Source of the DNA: JBEKDJ01 sp050014415 | GTDB lineage: Bacteria > Desulfobacterota > BSN033 > UBA1163 | Assembly: GCA_050014415.1 (NCBI GenBank) | Contig: JBEKDJ010000058.1 | Coordinates: 1-19,357 of the forward strand | Length of the DNA stretch: 19,357 nucleotides | Direction: 5' to 3' | Shown here: piece by piece, positions 1 to 6,454 of the stretch | Layout of the letters: every line of letters begins with the position of its first letter | How positions within the stretch are numbered: the first letter of the stretch is position 1 | Position numbers and translations under genes: made by a program | The notes under the pieces: model-generated | Told to the model about the DNA's origin: nothing | What the model saw: the letters and a program-made list of their open reading frames with translations, nothing else | The model's database searches: none

Positions 1-1108
1 TCTCTTCATCGTCTCCGGATGCCTTCCCCAACGTTATGGGGAGATTCTGGAAAAAGAATTGCCAGAGGTGGATCTCTTCGTTGGCACTGGGGCGTTTCAA
101 AAACTCCCCCGGCTCTTGAATCACCAACCGAAGAGAAGGAGCTTCCTCTCCGGTTCGACTTTCCTCTACGGTTCCAAGACACCTCGGATCCTATCCACCT
201 TGCCTTCTTTTGCCTATATCAAGATCGCAGAGGGTTGCTCCAAGACCTGCACGTTCTGCACAGTACGAAAGATCAGAGGCCCTTATCGAAGCAGAAGGCT
301 TCGATCTGTGATAGAAGAGAGCAAAAGACTTGCAGATCAAGGGGTCAAAGAACTGATCCTCATTGCGCAGGATACCACTGCCTATGGAGAGGATCTTGGA
401 GATGGGACCAATTTGGAAAGACTTCTGAAAGGTCTTGCAAAAATAGAAGGGTTATGTTGGATCCGAATCCTATATTCTTATCCAAAAACAAACTACTTCA
501 CAGAGGGACTTCTTGAGCTTATCTCCCAGGAGGAGAAGATTTGTCCTTACCTCGATCTTCCCCTCCAACACATTGACGATGAAATCCTCAGACGAATGGG
601 ACGAAGTTCGAGAAGTCATGAAATTCGGAGTCTTCTCCAGAAGATTAGAGCCTTAATCCCAGCGGTCAGCCTTCGATCATCCTTAATTGTAGGGTTTCCA
701 GGAGAAACGGAAAAGCAGTTCAAGACACTTTTGGACCTTGTTGAGGAGATCCAGTTCGATCACCTCGGGGCTTTCAAATACTCTTCCGAGGAGGGAACAC
801 CTGCTTGCCGACTTCGAGGCCAGATCCCAGAGGATGTGAAGGAAGAACGTTTGAGAAGCCTGATGGAAATCCAAAAGGGGATCTCTCTAAGGAAGAATCG
901 ACAGATGGTGGGCAAGAGAGTTAAGGTCTTAGTGGAAGGGGCAGATCGCCAGAGAGGAACCCTGAGAGGCAGACTCCAAACCCAGGCCCCTGAAATTGAT
1001 GGCCTCGTTTTTTTGAAAGGCAAGGCTCAACCTGGCGACTGGGTGGAAGCCCTCATCACCCAGGCCCTCCCTTACGATCTTGTAGGCCAAATCGAAAAAA
1101 TCCTATGA
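1..1108 (+). CDS. rimO: Ribosomal protein S12 methylthiotransferase RimO (5' truncated by window edge)
   Basis: Radical-SAM methylthiotransferase that adds a methylthio group to the conserved aspartate of ribosomal protein S12. The reading frame is open from base 2, so the true start lies upstream. The visible N-terminus carries the end of the MTTase domain (SGCLPQRYGE, with one conserved cysteine at bases 20-22, then LPEVDLFVGTG). The radical-SAM CxxxCxxC cluster (GCSKTCTFC) has cysteine codons at 236, 248 and 257. The last roughly 65 residues (GKRVKVLVEG to ALPYDLVGQI) match a C-terminal TRAM domain. The neighbouring residues (KIRGPYRSR after the cluster) and the short TRAM domain favour RimO over the tRNA-modifying relatives MiaB and MtaB. 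About 368 codons are visible of a protein normally near 440. It is separated from lysS by about 430 bases and probably belongs to an upstream unit. Confidence 0.93.
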   Translation, partial: LFIVSGCLPQRYGEILEKELPEVDLFVGTGAFQKLPRLLNHQPKRRSFLSGSTFLYGSKTPRILSTLPSFAYIKIAEGCSKTCTFCTVRKIRGPYRSRRLRSVIEESKRLADQGVKELILIAQDTTAYGEDLGDGTNLERLLKGLAKIEGLCWIRILYSYPKTNYFTEGLLELISQEEKICPYLDLPLQHIDDEILRRMGRSSRSHEIRSLLQKIRALIPAVSLRSSLIVGFPGETEKQFKTLLDLVEEIQFDHLGAFKYSSEEGTPACRLRGQIPEDVKEERLRSLMEIQKGISLRKNRQMVGKRVKVLVEGADRQRGTLRGRLQTQAPEIDGLVFLKGKAQPGDWVEALITQALPYDLVGQIEKIL

Positions 1109-1229
1109 ATTTAGCTGCTTGAGAGAACTTGCCTTCCTTTGTCACTGAGTGCCAATTTCACAAAGATGGGGTCAAGCAATATCCAATCACCAAACTCCAA
1201 TCTGCCCACCGCACAAGGCTTTGGCCAGG

Positions 1230-1256
1230 CGGGTCACGAAGAGATCCCGTTTTTTT
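1230..1256 (+). terminator. Possible rho-independent terminator downstream of rimO
   Basis: CGGGTC (1230-1235) can pair with GATCCCG (1243-1249) around a 7-base loop, with one bulged T, and is followed at once by seven T residues (1250-1256). The short bulged stem makes it weak, but its position about 120 bases after the rimO stop and before the lysS promoter region suits a transcription end. This is inferred from the sequence only. Confidence 0.35.
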
Positions 1257-1445
1257 GGAACTTCAGTCATCGTTTGGTTAAGGTTGCTTGCCCTGCGCCA
1301 TATTGTTAGGAACAGGGCTTGGGATATGGTGTCTTAAAACTCATCAAAACCCTTTCAAGAAAGCCAAATTGGGACAAAAACTCCAGCGCAAATTAACCTC
1401 CCTTTCCCCCCTTGAGAACCCGCAGAGAGAGAATCGGTCCTTGTC

Positions 1446-1474
1446 TTGACGGGCATATCAAAATGGGTTAATTT
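1446..1474 (+). promoter_or_regulatory. Possible sigma-70 type promoter for lysS
   Basis: TTGACG (1446-1451, five of six matches to the -35 consensus) is followed after exactly 17 bases by TAATTT (1469-1474, three of six matches to -10). It lies about 65 bases ahead of the lysS ATG, inside the 1109-1538 spacer, the only long gap before the lysS-lol unit. The -10 match is poor, so this is a candidate only. I saw no T-box or other tRNA-sensing leader. Confidence 0.3.
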
Positions 1475-1538
1475 GAAAAATCTTCGACCCAGATAAGACA
1501 AATCCTGAATCTTATATTTATTTTTGGCATTTAGAGAG

Positions 1539-3020
1539 ATGGACGAAGCGAGTGAATTGATCCAGCAGAGGATCCGAAAATTGGAGTTATTGAAAAGTGA
1601 AGGAACAGATCCCTTCCCTAACAGTTTTAGAGTGACCCATACCTCTGACGACATTCACAAGGCATTCGGGACCATGCCGGATGAGGAGCTGAAATCGGTT
1701 GGTGAAACCTTCTTCCTCGCAGGCAGGATCTTAGCGATCCGTGATTTCGGCAAGGCCAGCTTCATCCGGATCCAGGATCGAAAGGGAAAGATCCAGGCCT
1801 ACATTCAGAGGGATACCCTTGGCGAGAAGGCTTTTCAACTCTTCAAGACATTCGACATCGGCGACTTTGTCGGATTGGAAGGTAAGGTCTTCAGGACGAA
1901 GACTCGCGAACTCACCCTTCAGGTTCAAAACCTTCAGCTCCTTGTGAAGTCACTTCGGCCCCTTCCGGAGAAGTGGCACGGCCTTACGGACATCGAGGCT
2001 CGGTATCGTTACCGCTATCTAGACCTCATTGCCAATCCTCGAGTCAAGGAGATCTTTCTCACACGGAGCCATGCCATCCAAAAGATCAGGGACTTCTTTA
2101 CCCAACGGGATTTCATTGAAGTGGAAACGCCGATGATGCACCCCATTCCTGGTGGGGCGACGGCCAAACCTTTCAAAACCTATCACAACGCCCTCGGCAT
2201 GGAACTCTACATGAGGGTCGCTCCTGAACTCTTTCTTAAACGGCTGGTGATCGGAGGACTCGAAAGAATCTTCGAGATCAATCGCTGTTTCCGAAATGAA
2301 GGGATTTCAACCCTGCACAACCCCGAATTCACCATGGTTGAATTCTACCAGAGCTATGCCACCTACCAGGATATGATGGAGATGACCGAGGAACTTCTCT
2401 GCTCAATGGTCAAGGAAATCCATGGTGGACTCCGCCTGACCTATCAGGGGAAAGAGATCGATTTTACTCCTCCCTGGAAAAGGATACGATTCAGGGAATC
2501 TCTACTGGAGAGTGGAAGACTTGATTCAGCCATTCTGAAAGACCCTTCAAAAGCAAGGGAGGCAGCCAGGGAACTGGGCCTGGAGGTGGGAAAAGGGGCA
2601 TCCCAGGGGAGGGTCCTGGCTGACCTTTTCAAAGAGGTAGTCGAGCCGCATCTTCTTAAGCCCACCTTTGTCACCCATTACCCGACAGAGGTCTCTCCTC
2701 TCTCTCGTCGGAATGGGAGTGATCCGGAGGTCGTGGATCGGTTCGAGCTTTTCATCTCCGGCCGAGAAATCGCCAATGGCTTCTCTGAGCTAAATGATCC
2801 CATCGACCAAAGAGAACGCTTTGTTCAACAGTTGAGAGAAAGGAGCGACGAGACCGAATCATTTCTCCGCCTCGACGAGGACTTTCTTCGTGCCCTCGAA
2901 TACGGGATGCCCCCGACCGCGGGTGAGGGGATCGGTATTGATCGCTGGATGATGATCCTTACGGATGTGCCCTCGATTCGAGATGTCATCTTCTTCCCAT
3001 TGCTTCGATTGGAGAAGTAG
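1539..3020 (+). CDS. lysS: Lysyl-tRNA synthetase, class II
   Basis: Charges tRNA-Lys with lysine in the cytoplasm. From the ATG at 1539 the protein is 493 residues, close to the E. coli enzyme (about 505). An N-terminal OB-fold anticodon-binding domain (roughly residues 50-150) is followed by the class II catalytic core. Motif 2 is FRNEG with its arginine at residue 252, continuing STLHNPEFTMVEFYQ; motif 3 is GEGIGIDR with its arginine at residue 469. A TTG at 1524 would add five residues, but the family N-terminus (short polar lead into ELIQQRIRKLELLKSEG) fits the ATG. No well-spaced Shine-Dalgarno sequence precedes either start: GAGAG directly abuts the ATG. It is the first gene of the unit leading to the Lol genes, six bases ahead of the permease. 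Confidence 0.96.
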   Translation: MDEASELIQQRIRKLELLKSEGTDPFPNSFRVTHTSDDIHKAFGTMPDEELKSVGETFFLAGRILAIRDFGKASFIRIQDRKGKIQAYIQRDTLGEKAFQLFKTFDIGDFVGLEGKVFRTKTRELTLQVQNLQLLVKSLRPLPEKWHGLTDIEARYRYRYLDLIANPRVKEIFLTRSHAIQKIRDFFTQRDFIEVETPMMHPIPGGATAKPFKTYHNALGMELYMRVAPELFLKRLVIGGLERIFEINRCFRNEGISTLHNPEFTMVEFYQSYATYQDMMEMTEELLCSMVKEIHGGLRLTYQGKEIDFTPPWKRIRFRESLLESGRLDSAILKDPSKAREAARELGLEVGKGASQGRVLADLFKEVVEPHLLKPTFVTHYPTEVSPLSRRNGSDPEVVDRFELFISGREIANGFSELNDPIDQRERFVQQLRERSDETESFLRLDEDFLRALEYGMPPTAGEGIGIDRWMMILTDVPSIRDVIFFPLLRLEK

Positions 3021-3026
3021 AATCCT

Positions 3027-4283
3027 ATGAGATATGAGTGGTTTATCGGCCTGAGATATCTCAAGGCAAAACGAAAACAGACCTTTATCTCCATCATCAC
3101 TGTCATCTCAATCGCCGGTGTTACTGTGGGCGTAATGGCTCTGATCGTTGTTCTGGCAGTGATGAGCGGTTTTGAGAAGACCATGAAGGAGAAGATCCTG
3201 GGGACCCAGGCCCATCTCATCCTCCAGAAGGCCGATCAAGAAGGTCTGGACCACTATGAGGAGGTGGTGAAGAAGGTTGAGGGAGTGAAGGGGGTGGTCT
3301 CAGCAGCCCCATTCATATTGAGTCTGGGGATGCTCTCTTCTGAATCGAATGTCTCTGGAGTCGTTTTGAAGGGGATCGACCCGGATCTCGAGGGTAAGGT
3401 GACTGAATTGGCCCACAATATGAAAGCGGGCAGCCTCCAGAACCTAGGGGAGACAGGGGAAGCAAATCCCCGGGGAATCATCCTGGGAGTCGAGCTGGCA
3501 AGAATCCTTTCCGTCTCTGTCAACGACCATGTCAAAGTGATCTCTCCTTCCGGCACCCTGACCCCCATGGGGATGATGCCCCAAATGAAGCGCTTTCGTG
3601 TAGCGGGGGTCTTTTATTCGGGCATGTATGAGTTCGACAACACGTTTGCCTACATGTCGATTCAAAGTGCTCAGAAGTTTTTCGATATGGATTCTCGTGT
3701 GACAGGAATCGAGATTAAAGTCGATGATGTGTATCGAGTGAAGGAGATCGGAAAAGAGATCCGCCATCGGCTGGGATTCCCTTTTTGGACCAAGGACTGG
3801 ATGGAGATGAACAGGAACCTTTTTTCTGCCCTCAAATTGGAAAAGGTCGCCATGTTTATCATCCTTGTCTTGATTGTCCTAGTGGCGGCCTTCAACATCA
3901 TCTCGACCCTCATTATGGTGGTGATGGAGAAGACTCGAGATATCGCCATTCTGAAGGCCATGGGCGCCCCTTCCAGGGGGATTTTAGAGATCTTTGTCAT
4001 CGAAGGGTTGGTGATCGGCGTCGTAGGGACAGGCTTGGGGGCAATCCTTGGCCTTGGAATGGCACTCAACTTAGAAAAGGTCTCAGGGTTCGTCGAGAAG
4101 CTATTTGGATTTAAATTTCTCCCGAGCGACGTCTATTATATCGATAAGCTCCCCTCACAGGTAAACCCGCTCGATGTTGGGCTCATTGTGATGACAGCGA
4201 TCCTCATCGCTCTTCTGGCCACGCTATATCCCTCTTGGAGGGCCTCAAAGCTCGACCCCGCTGAGGCACTGCGGTATGAATAA
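3027..4283 (+). CDS. lolC: Lipoprotein-releasing system permease, LolC/LolE family
   Basis: Inner-membrane permease of the ABC complex that extracts mature lipoproteins for transfer to the outer membrane. It has 418 residues. TM1 lies near residues 22-48, then a MacB-like periplasmic domain (about 49-270), and three C-terminal TM segments near 273-300, 320-346 and 383-405. The cytoplasmic stretch EKTRDIAILKAMGA after TM2 is the conserved coupling region that contacts the ATPase. GGAG (3011-3014) inside the lysS 3' end can serve as ribosome binding site for the ATG at 3027. Only one permease gene is present, so the transporter may use two copies of it rather than a LolC/LolE heterodimer; the symbol is a family label, not a claim for C over E. 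Its stop overlaps the next start by 8 bases. Confidence 0.93.
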   Translation: MRYEWFIGLRYLKAKRKQTFISIITVISIAGVTVGVMALIVVLAVMSGFEKTMKEKILGTQAHLILQKADQEGLDHYEEVVKKVEGVKGVVSAAPFILSLGMLSSESNVSGVVLKGIDPDLEGKVTELAHNMKAGSLQNLGETGEANPRGIILGVELARILSVSVNDHVKVISPSGTLTPMGMMPQMKRFRVAGVFYSGMYEFDNTFAYMSIQSAQKFFDMDSRVTGIEIKVDDVYRVKEIGKEIRHRLGFPFWTKDWMEMNRNLFSALKLEKVAMFIILVLIVLVAAFNIISTLIMVVMEKTRDIAILKAMGAPSRGILEIFVIEGLVIGVVGTGLGAILGLGMALNLEKVSGFVEKLFGFKFLPSDVYYIDKLPSQVNPLDVGLIVMTAILIALLATLYPSWRASKLDPAEALRYE

Positions 4284-5457
4284 GAAGAAAACATCTTTCA
4301 AGGAGGAAGCTCAGCGAGCGTTTTCCCATGGAGAATGGGAGAAGGCGATCGAGTGTTTTCAAAGGCATTGTGCTAGAAACCCAAGGGACCTCCGGTCCCG
4401 TCTCAAGGTGGCCGAATTGTTGGATCGAATGGGCCGAAAGAAGGAGGCAGTCCAAGCATATCAGAAATTGGCCGGAGCCTATGCCCAGGATGGTTTTTTG
4501 CTCCAGGCCATCTCCATCAATAAGATGATCTTAAGGATTGATCCATCCTCTAATGATGTCAATGTTCGACTGGCTCAACTCTATGCAGAGAAAATCCGCG
4601 CGACGAAATCCCTCCGGCCCTTCCATCACATCCCACTCTTTTCAGAACTCGAGGAACCGGAACTCCAATCATTGCTCGGATACCTCCAGGTGAAGAACAT
4701 TCCGAAGGGGAGTTTGATCTGCCGAGAGGGAGAGGAAGGAAATTCTCTTTTTATCATCGGCCATGGAGAGGTGGCGATCACGAAGCAAATGCCAGGCGGG
4801 AAAGAGGTTTGGATTCGCAACCTCAGGGAAGGAGATTTCTTCGGAGAGTTTGGTTTTTTTACGGATCAAAAAAGACATGCTTCGGTCAAGGCAGTCACTG
4901 AGTGTGAGATCTTGCAGATTTCCCGTGACGAATTGGGAAAGATCGTTAAGGCCCATCCTCGGGTGATGGAGGTTCTTCAGAATCTCTTTAGAGAACGAGT
5001 TTTGGACCTCTTCCTCGCACTCTCTCCTCTATTTTCATCGCTCACCTCTGTGGATAGAGAAGAGGTCTTTAATCGGTTCCGTCTCCTCAAAGTCCCTGAA
5101 GGAACTCTCCTCTTCAAAGAGGGAGATCCTCCCAACTCCCTTTACATGATAAAGAGAGGAGAGGTGGAGATATTTACTCAGAATCGTCAGGGGAGAAGGG
5201 TCCGTTTGAACACGTTGAAGAGCGGGAATCTCTTTGGGGAGATCTCCCTGATCACCCACAAGCCACGAATGGCCTATGCCAAAACGATCCGGGCCTCTGA
5301 ATTGCTTGAATTGACCAAGGAAAATCTGGAGTCATGTCTTCTCCACTTTCCGAATCTCCGATCGACACTGAAAGGTCTCTCTCTAAAACGTCTTGTCCGG
5401 ACAAGAGAGATTCTCTCTCAAGACGAGGTCGAGAAAGCCAGAGAAGTGATGGTGTGA
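4276..5457 (+). CDS. TPR and tandem cyclic-nucleotide-binding domain protein within the lol operon
   Basis: Predicted soluble cytoplasmic protein of 393 residues with no signal peptide or membrane segment. Residues about 10-108 form TPR-like helical repeats (FSHGEWEKAIECFQRH, KKEAVQAYQKLAGAY). Two cyclic-nucleotide-binding beta-roll domains follow, at about 118-238 and 250-370. Their phosphate-binding cassettes are FGEFGFFTDQKRHAS (189-203) and FGEISLITHKPRMAY (320-334). Both keep the glutamate (191, 322) and arginine (200, 331) that in this family contact the ribose and phosphate of cAMP or cGMP. There is no DNA-binding domain, so it is not a CRP-type regulator. Its ATG lies inside the permease 3' end (8-base overlap) and its TGA overlaps the lolD GTG. 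Function unknown; the context suggests it acts on, or is made in step with, the lipoprotein exporter. Confidence 0.88.
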   Translation: MNKKKTSFKEEAQRAFSHGEWEKAIECFQRHCARNPRDLRSRLKVAELLDRMGRKKEAVQAYQKLAGAYAQDGFLLQAISINKMILRIDPSSNDVNVRLAQLYAEKIRATKSLRPFHHIPLFSELEEPELQSLLGYLQVKNIPKGSLICREGEEGNSLFIIGHGEVAITKQMPGGKEVWIRNLREGDFFGEFGFFTDQKRHASVKAVTECEILQISRDELGKIVKAHPRVMEVLQNLFRERVLDLFLALSPLFSSLTSVDREEVFNRFRLLKVPEGTLLFKEGDPPNSLYMIKRGEVEIFTQNRQGRRVRLNTLKSGNLFGEISLITHKPRMAYAKTIRASELLELTKENLESCLLHFPNLRSTLKGLSLKRLVRTREILSQDEVEKAREVMV

Positions 5458-6128
5458 AGGAGTTGATCCAAGTTCAACAGCTCTTCAAGTCTTACGGGAA
5501 TGGGGCAAAAAGTGTGAAGGTCCTTCAAGGGCTCGACCTCACTTTTTCCCAAGGGGGGCGAGCAGCGATTGTGGGTGCGTCCGGCGTTGGAAAGACCACC
5601 CTGCTTCATATCTTGGGAACCCTGGATCGACCAACCTCCGGAAAGGTGCTGTATGAAGGAAGAGATATCTTCACTCTTAACGAAAAGGAATTGGCCCTTT
5701 TCCGAAACCGTGAAATTGGTTTTGTCTTCCAATCTCATCATCTGCTTCCTGAATTCGATGCGTTGGAAAATACGATGATGCCTTGCCTCATCCAAGGGAT
5801 CCCAAAGAGGGAAGCAGCGCTTCGGGCCGAAACGATCCTTACTCTGGTTGGTCTAAAGAATCGCCTTTCCCATAAGCCAGGGGAACTCTCCGGCGGAGAG
5901 CAACAACGGGTGGCAGTGGCCAGGGCCTTAGTGTTGGAACCTAAAGTGCTATTAGCCGATGAACCTACCGGAAACTTGGATTCCAAGACAGGACAATCCG
6001 TCTTTGATCTTCTCCTAGAGATCAATGAGGTGAAGGGGATTACCCTTGTGATGGTGACCCACAATCTTAAATTAGCCGGCCAACTACCCCGACAGATCCA
6101 CTTGGTAGATGGGAAAACACAAGGTTAG
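5454..6128 (+). CDS. lolD: Lipoprotein-releasing system ATP-binding protein LolD
   Basis: ABC ATPase that powers lipoprotein release by the LolC/E permease. From the GTG at 5454 the protein has 224 residues, the usual LolD length. Walker A GASGVGKT (residues 41-48), signature LSGGE (145-149), Walker B VLLADE (aspartate 169, glutamate 170) and the H-loop histidine (203) are all intact. LLPEFDALENTMMP after the Q-loop region is typical of LolD and MacB-type ATPases. The GTG shares GTGA with the stop of the preceding gene, implying translational coupling. The frame stays open upstream to 5334 inside the cNMP gene, but that extension has no family counterpart. A TTG at 5463 is a weaker alternative. 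The separation from its permease by the cNMP protein is unusual. Confidence 0.93.
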   Translation: MKELIQVQQLFKSYGNGAKSVKVLQGLDLTFSQGGRAAIVGASGVGKTTLLHILGTLDRPTSGKVLYEGRDIFTLNEKELALFRNREIGFVFQSHHLLPEFDALENTMMPCLIQGIPKREAALRAETILTLVGLKNRLSHKPGELSGGEQQRVAVARALVLEPKVLLADEPTGNLDSKTGQSVFDLLLEINEVKGITLVMVTHNLKLAGQLPRQIHLVDGKTQG

Positions 6129-6249
6129 GCAGTTCAATTCAGACATTAGATCGTAGATGTTAAACATCAAACTGAGTGGGGAAAAGACCAGAGATTACAA
6201 AGAAAAGATCATAGGCAGATAGGGTGATCGGAAGATTGGGAAGAGATGG

Positions 6250-6285
6250 AAGGCGGAATGTCCCGCCTTGGCGGGACTGAAGTCC
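6250..6285. repeat. Nested palindromes (three overlapping hairpins)
   Basis: Three perfect stems overlap. AAGGCGG (6250-6256) pairs with CCGCCTT (6263-6269). GTCCCGCC (6260-6267) pairs with GGCGGGAC (6270-6277). GGACT (6274-6278) pairs with AGTCC (6281-6285). Each uses bases of its neighbour, so adjacent stems cannot form together. There is no T-tract, so it is not a standard terminator. The form resembles repetitive extragenic palindromes, but no second copy lies in this window. Confidence 0.6.
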
Positions 6286-6319
6286 GGTGTTATAAATGCA
6301 GGAGATAAACAATAGTGTG

Positions 6320-6348
6320 TTTACAAAAAGATAAAGATTTGATATTGA
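6320..6348 (+). promoter_or_regulatory. Possible sigma-70 type promoter for bamA
   Basis: TTTACA (6320-6325) is followed after 17 bases by TATTGA (6343-6348), about 106 bases before the bamA start. The -35 match is good and the -10 match weak. It lies in the longest gap between the lol genes and bamA, where a new transcript would be expected. Confidence 0.3.
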
Positions 6349-6454
6349 AGAAAGAGTTTGGCGCCTTTGTTTGCCGACATCCAGTCGCAGCAGGAAAGGC
6401 TATGCCAACATTGGAAGATACGGTCTATCTCATCTGGTGGCAAGGAGTGAAAAA

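Larger units (their letters stand above)
1109..1538. other. 430-base non-coding spacer between rimO and lysS
   Basis: I find no gene with a family match or ribosome binding site. The spacer holds the possible terminator (1230-1256), a 6-base stem GCCCTG/CAGGGC (1290-1295 with 1313-1318, 17-base loop) and the possible lysS promoter (1446-1474). No tRNA cloverleaf and no T-box motif are visible. Confidence 0.6.
6129..6454. other. 326-base spacer between lolD and bamA
   Basis: No credible gene is seen. The spacer holds a short perfect inverted repeat GATGTT-A-AACATC (6156-6168), the nested palindromes at 6250-6285 and a possible promoter at 6320-6348. The bamA frame is open back to a TTG at 6371, but that extension has no family support and a good ribosome binding site sits at 6442-6447. 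Confidence 0.6.

Noticed and set aside
1257..1263. GGAACTT, resembling the -35 element of sigma-E promoters
   Set aside because: After the required 16-base spacing there is no TCTGA-like -10 element, and it overlaps the end of the terminator-like T-tract.
1290..1318. GCCCTG/CAGGGC stem as a riboswitch or tRNA remnant
   Set aside because: A single 6-base stem with a 17-base loop, with no T-box, tRNA or known riboswitch motif around it.
5334..5453. Upstream extension of lolD inside the cNMP-protein gene
   Set aside because: It encodes a serine- and arginine-rich stretch without LolD similarity; GTG 5454 gives the standard LolD length.
6360..6375. Sigma-54-like promoter (TGGCGC followed by TTGCC) ahead of bamA
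   Set aside because: The GG and GC elements are separated by 11 bases; sigma-54 requires 10.
6371..6454. 28-residue N-terminal extension of bamA from a TTG
   Set aside because: It is not signal-like, lacks a ribosome binding site, and an ideal AAGGAG lies ahead of the ATG at 6455, which begins a good signal peptide.
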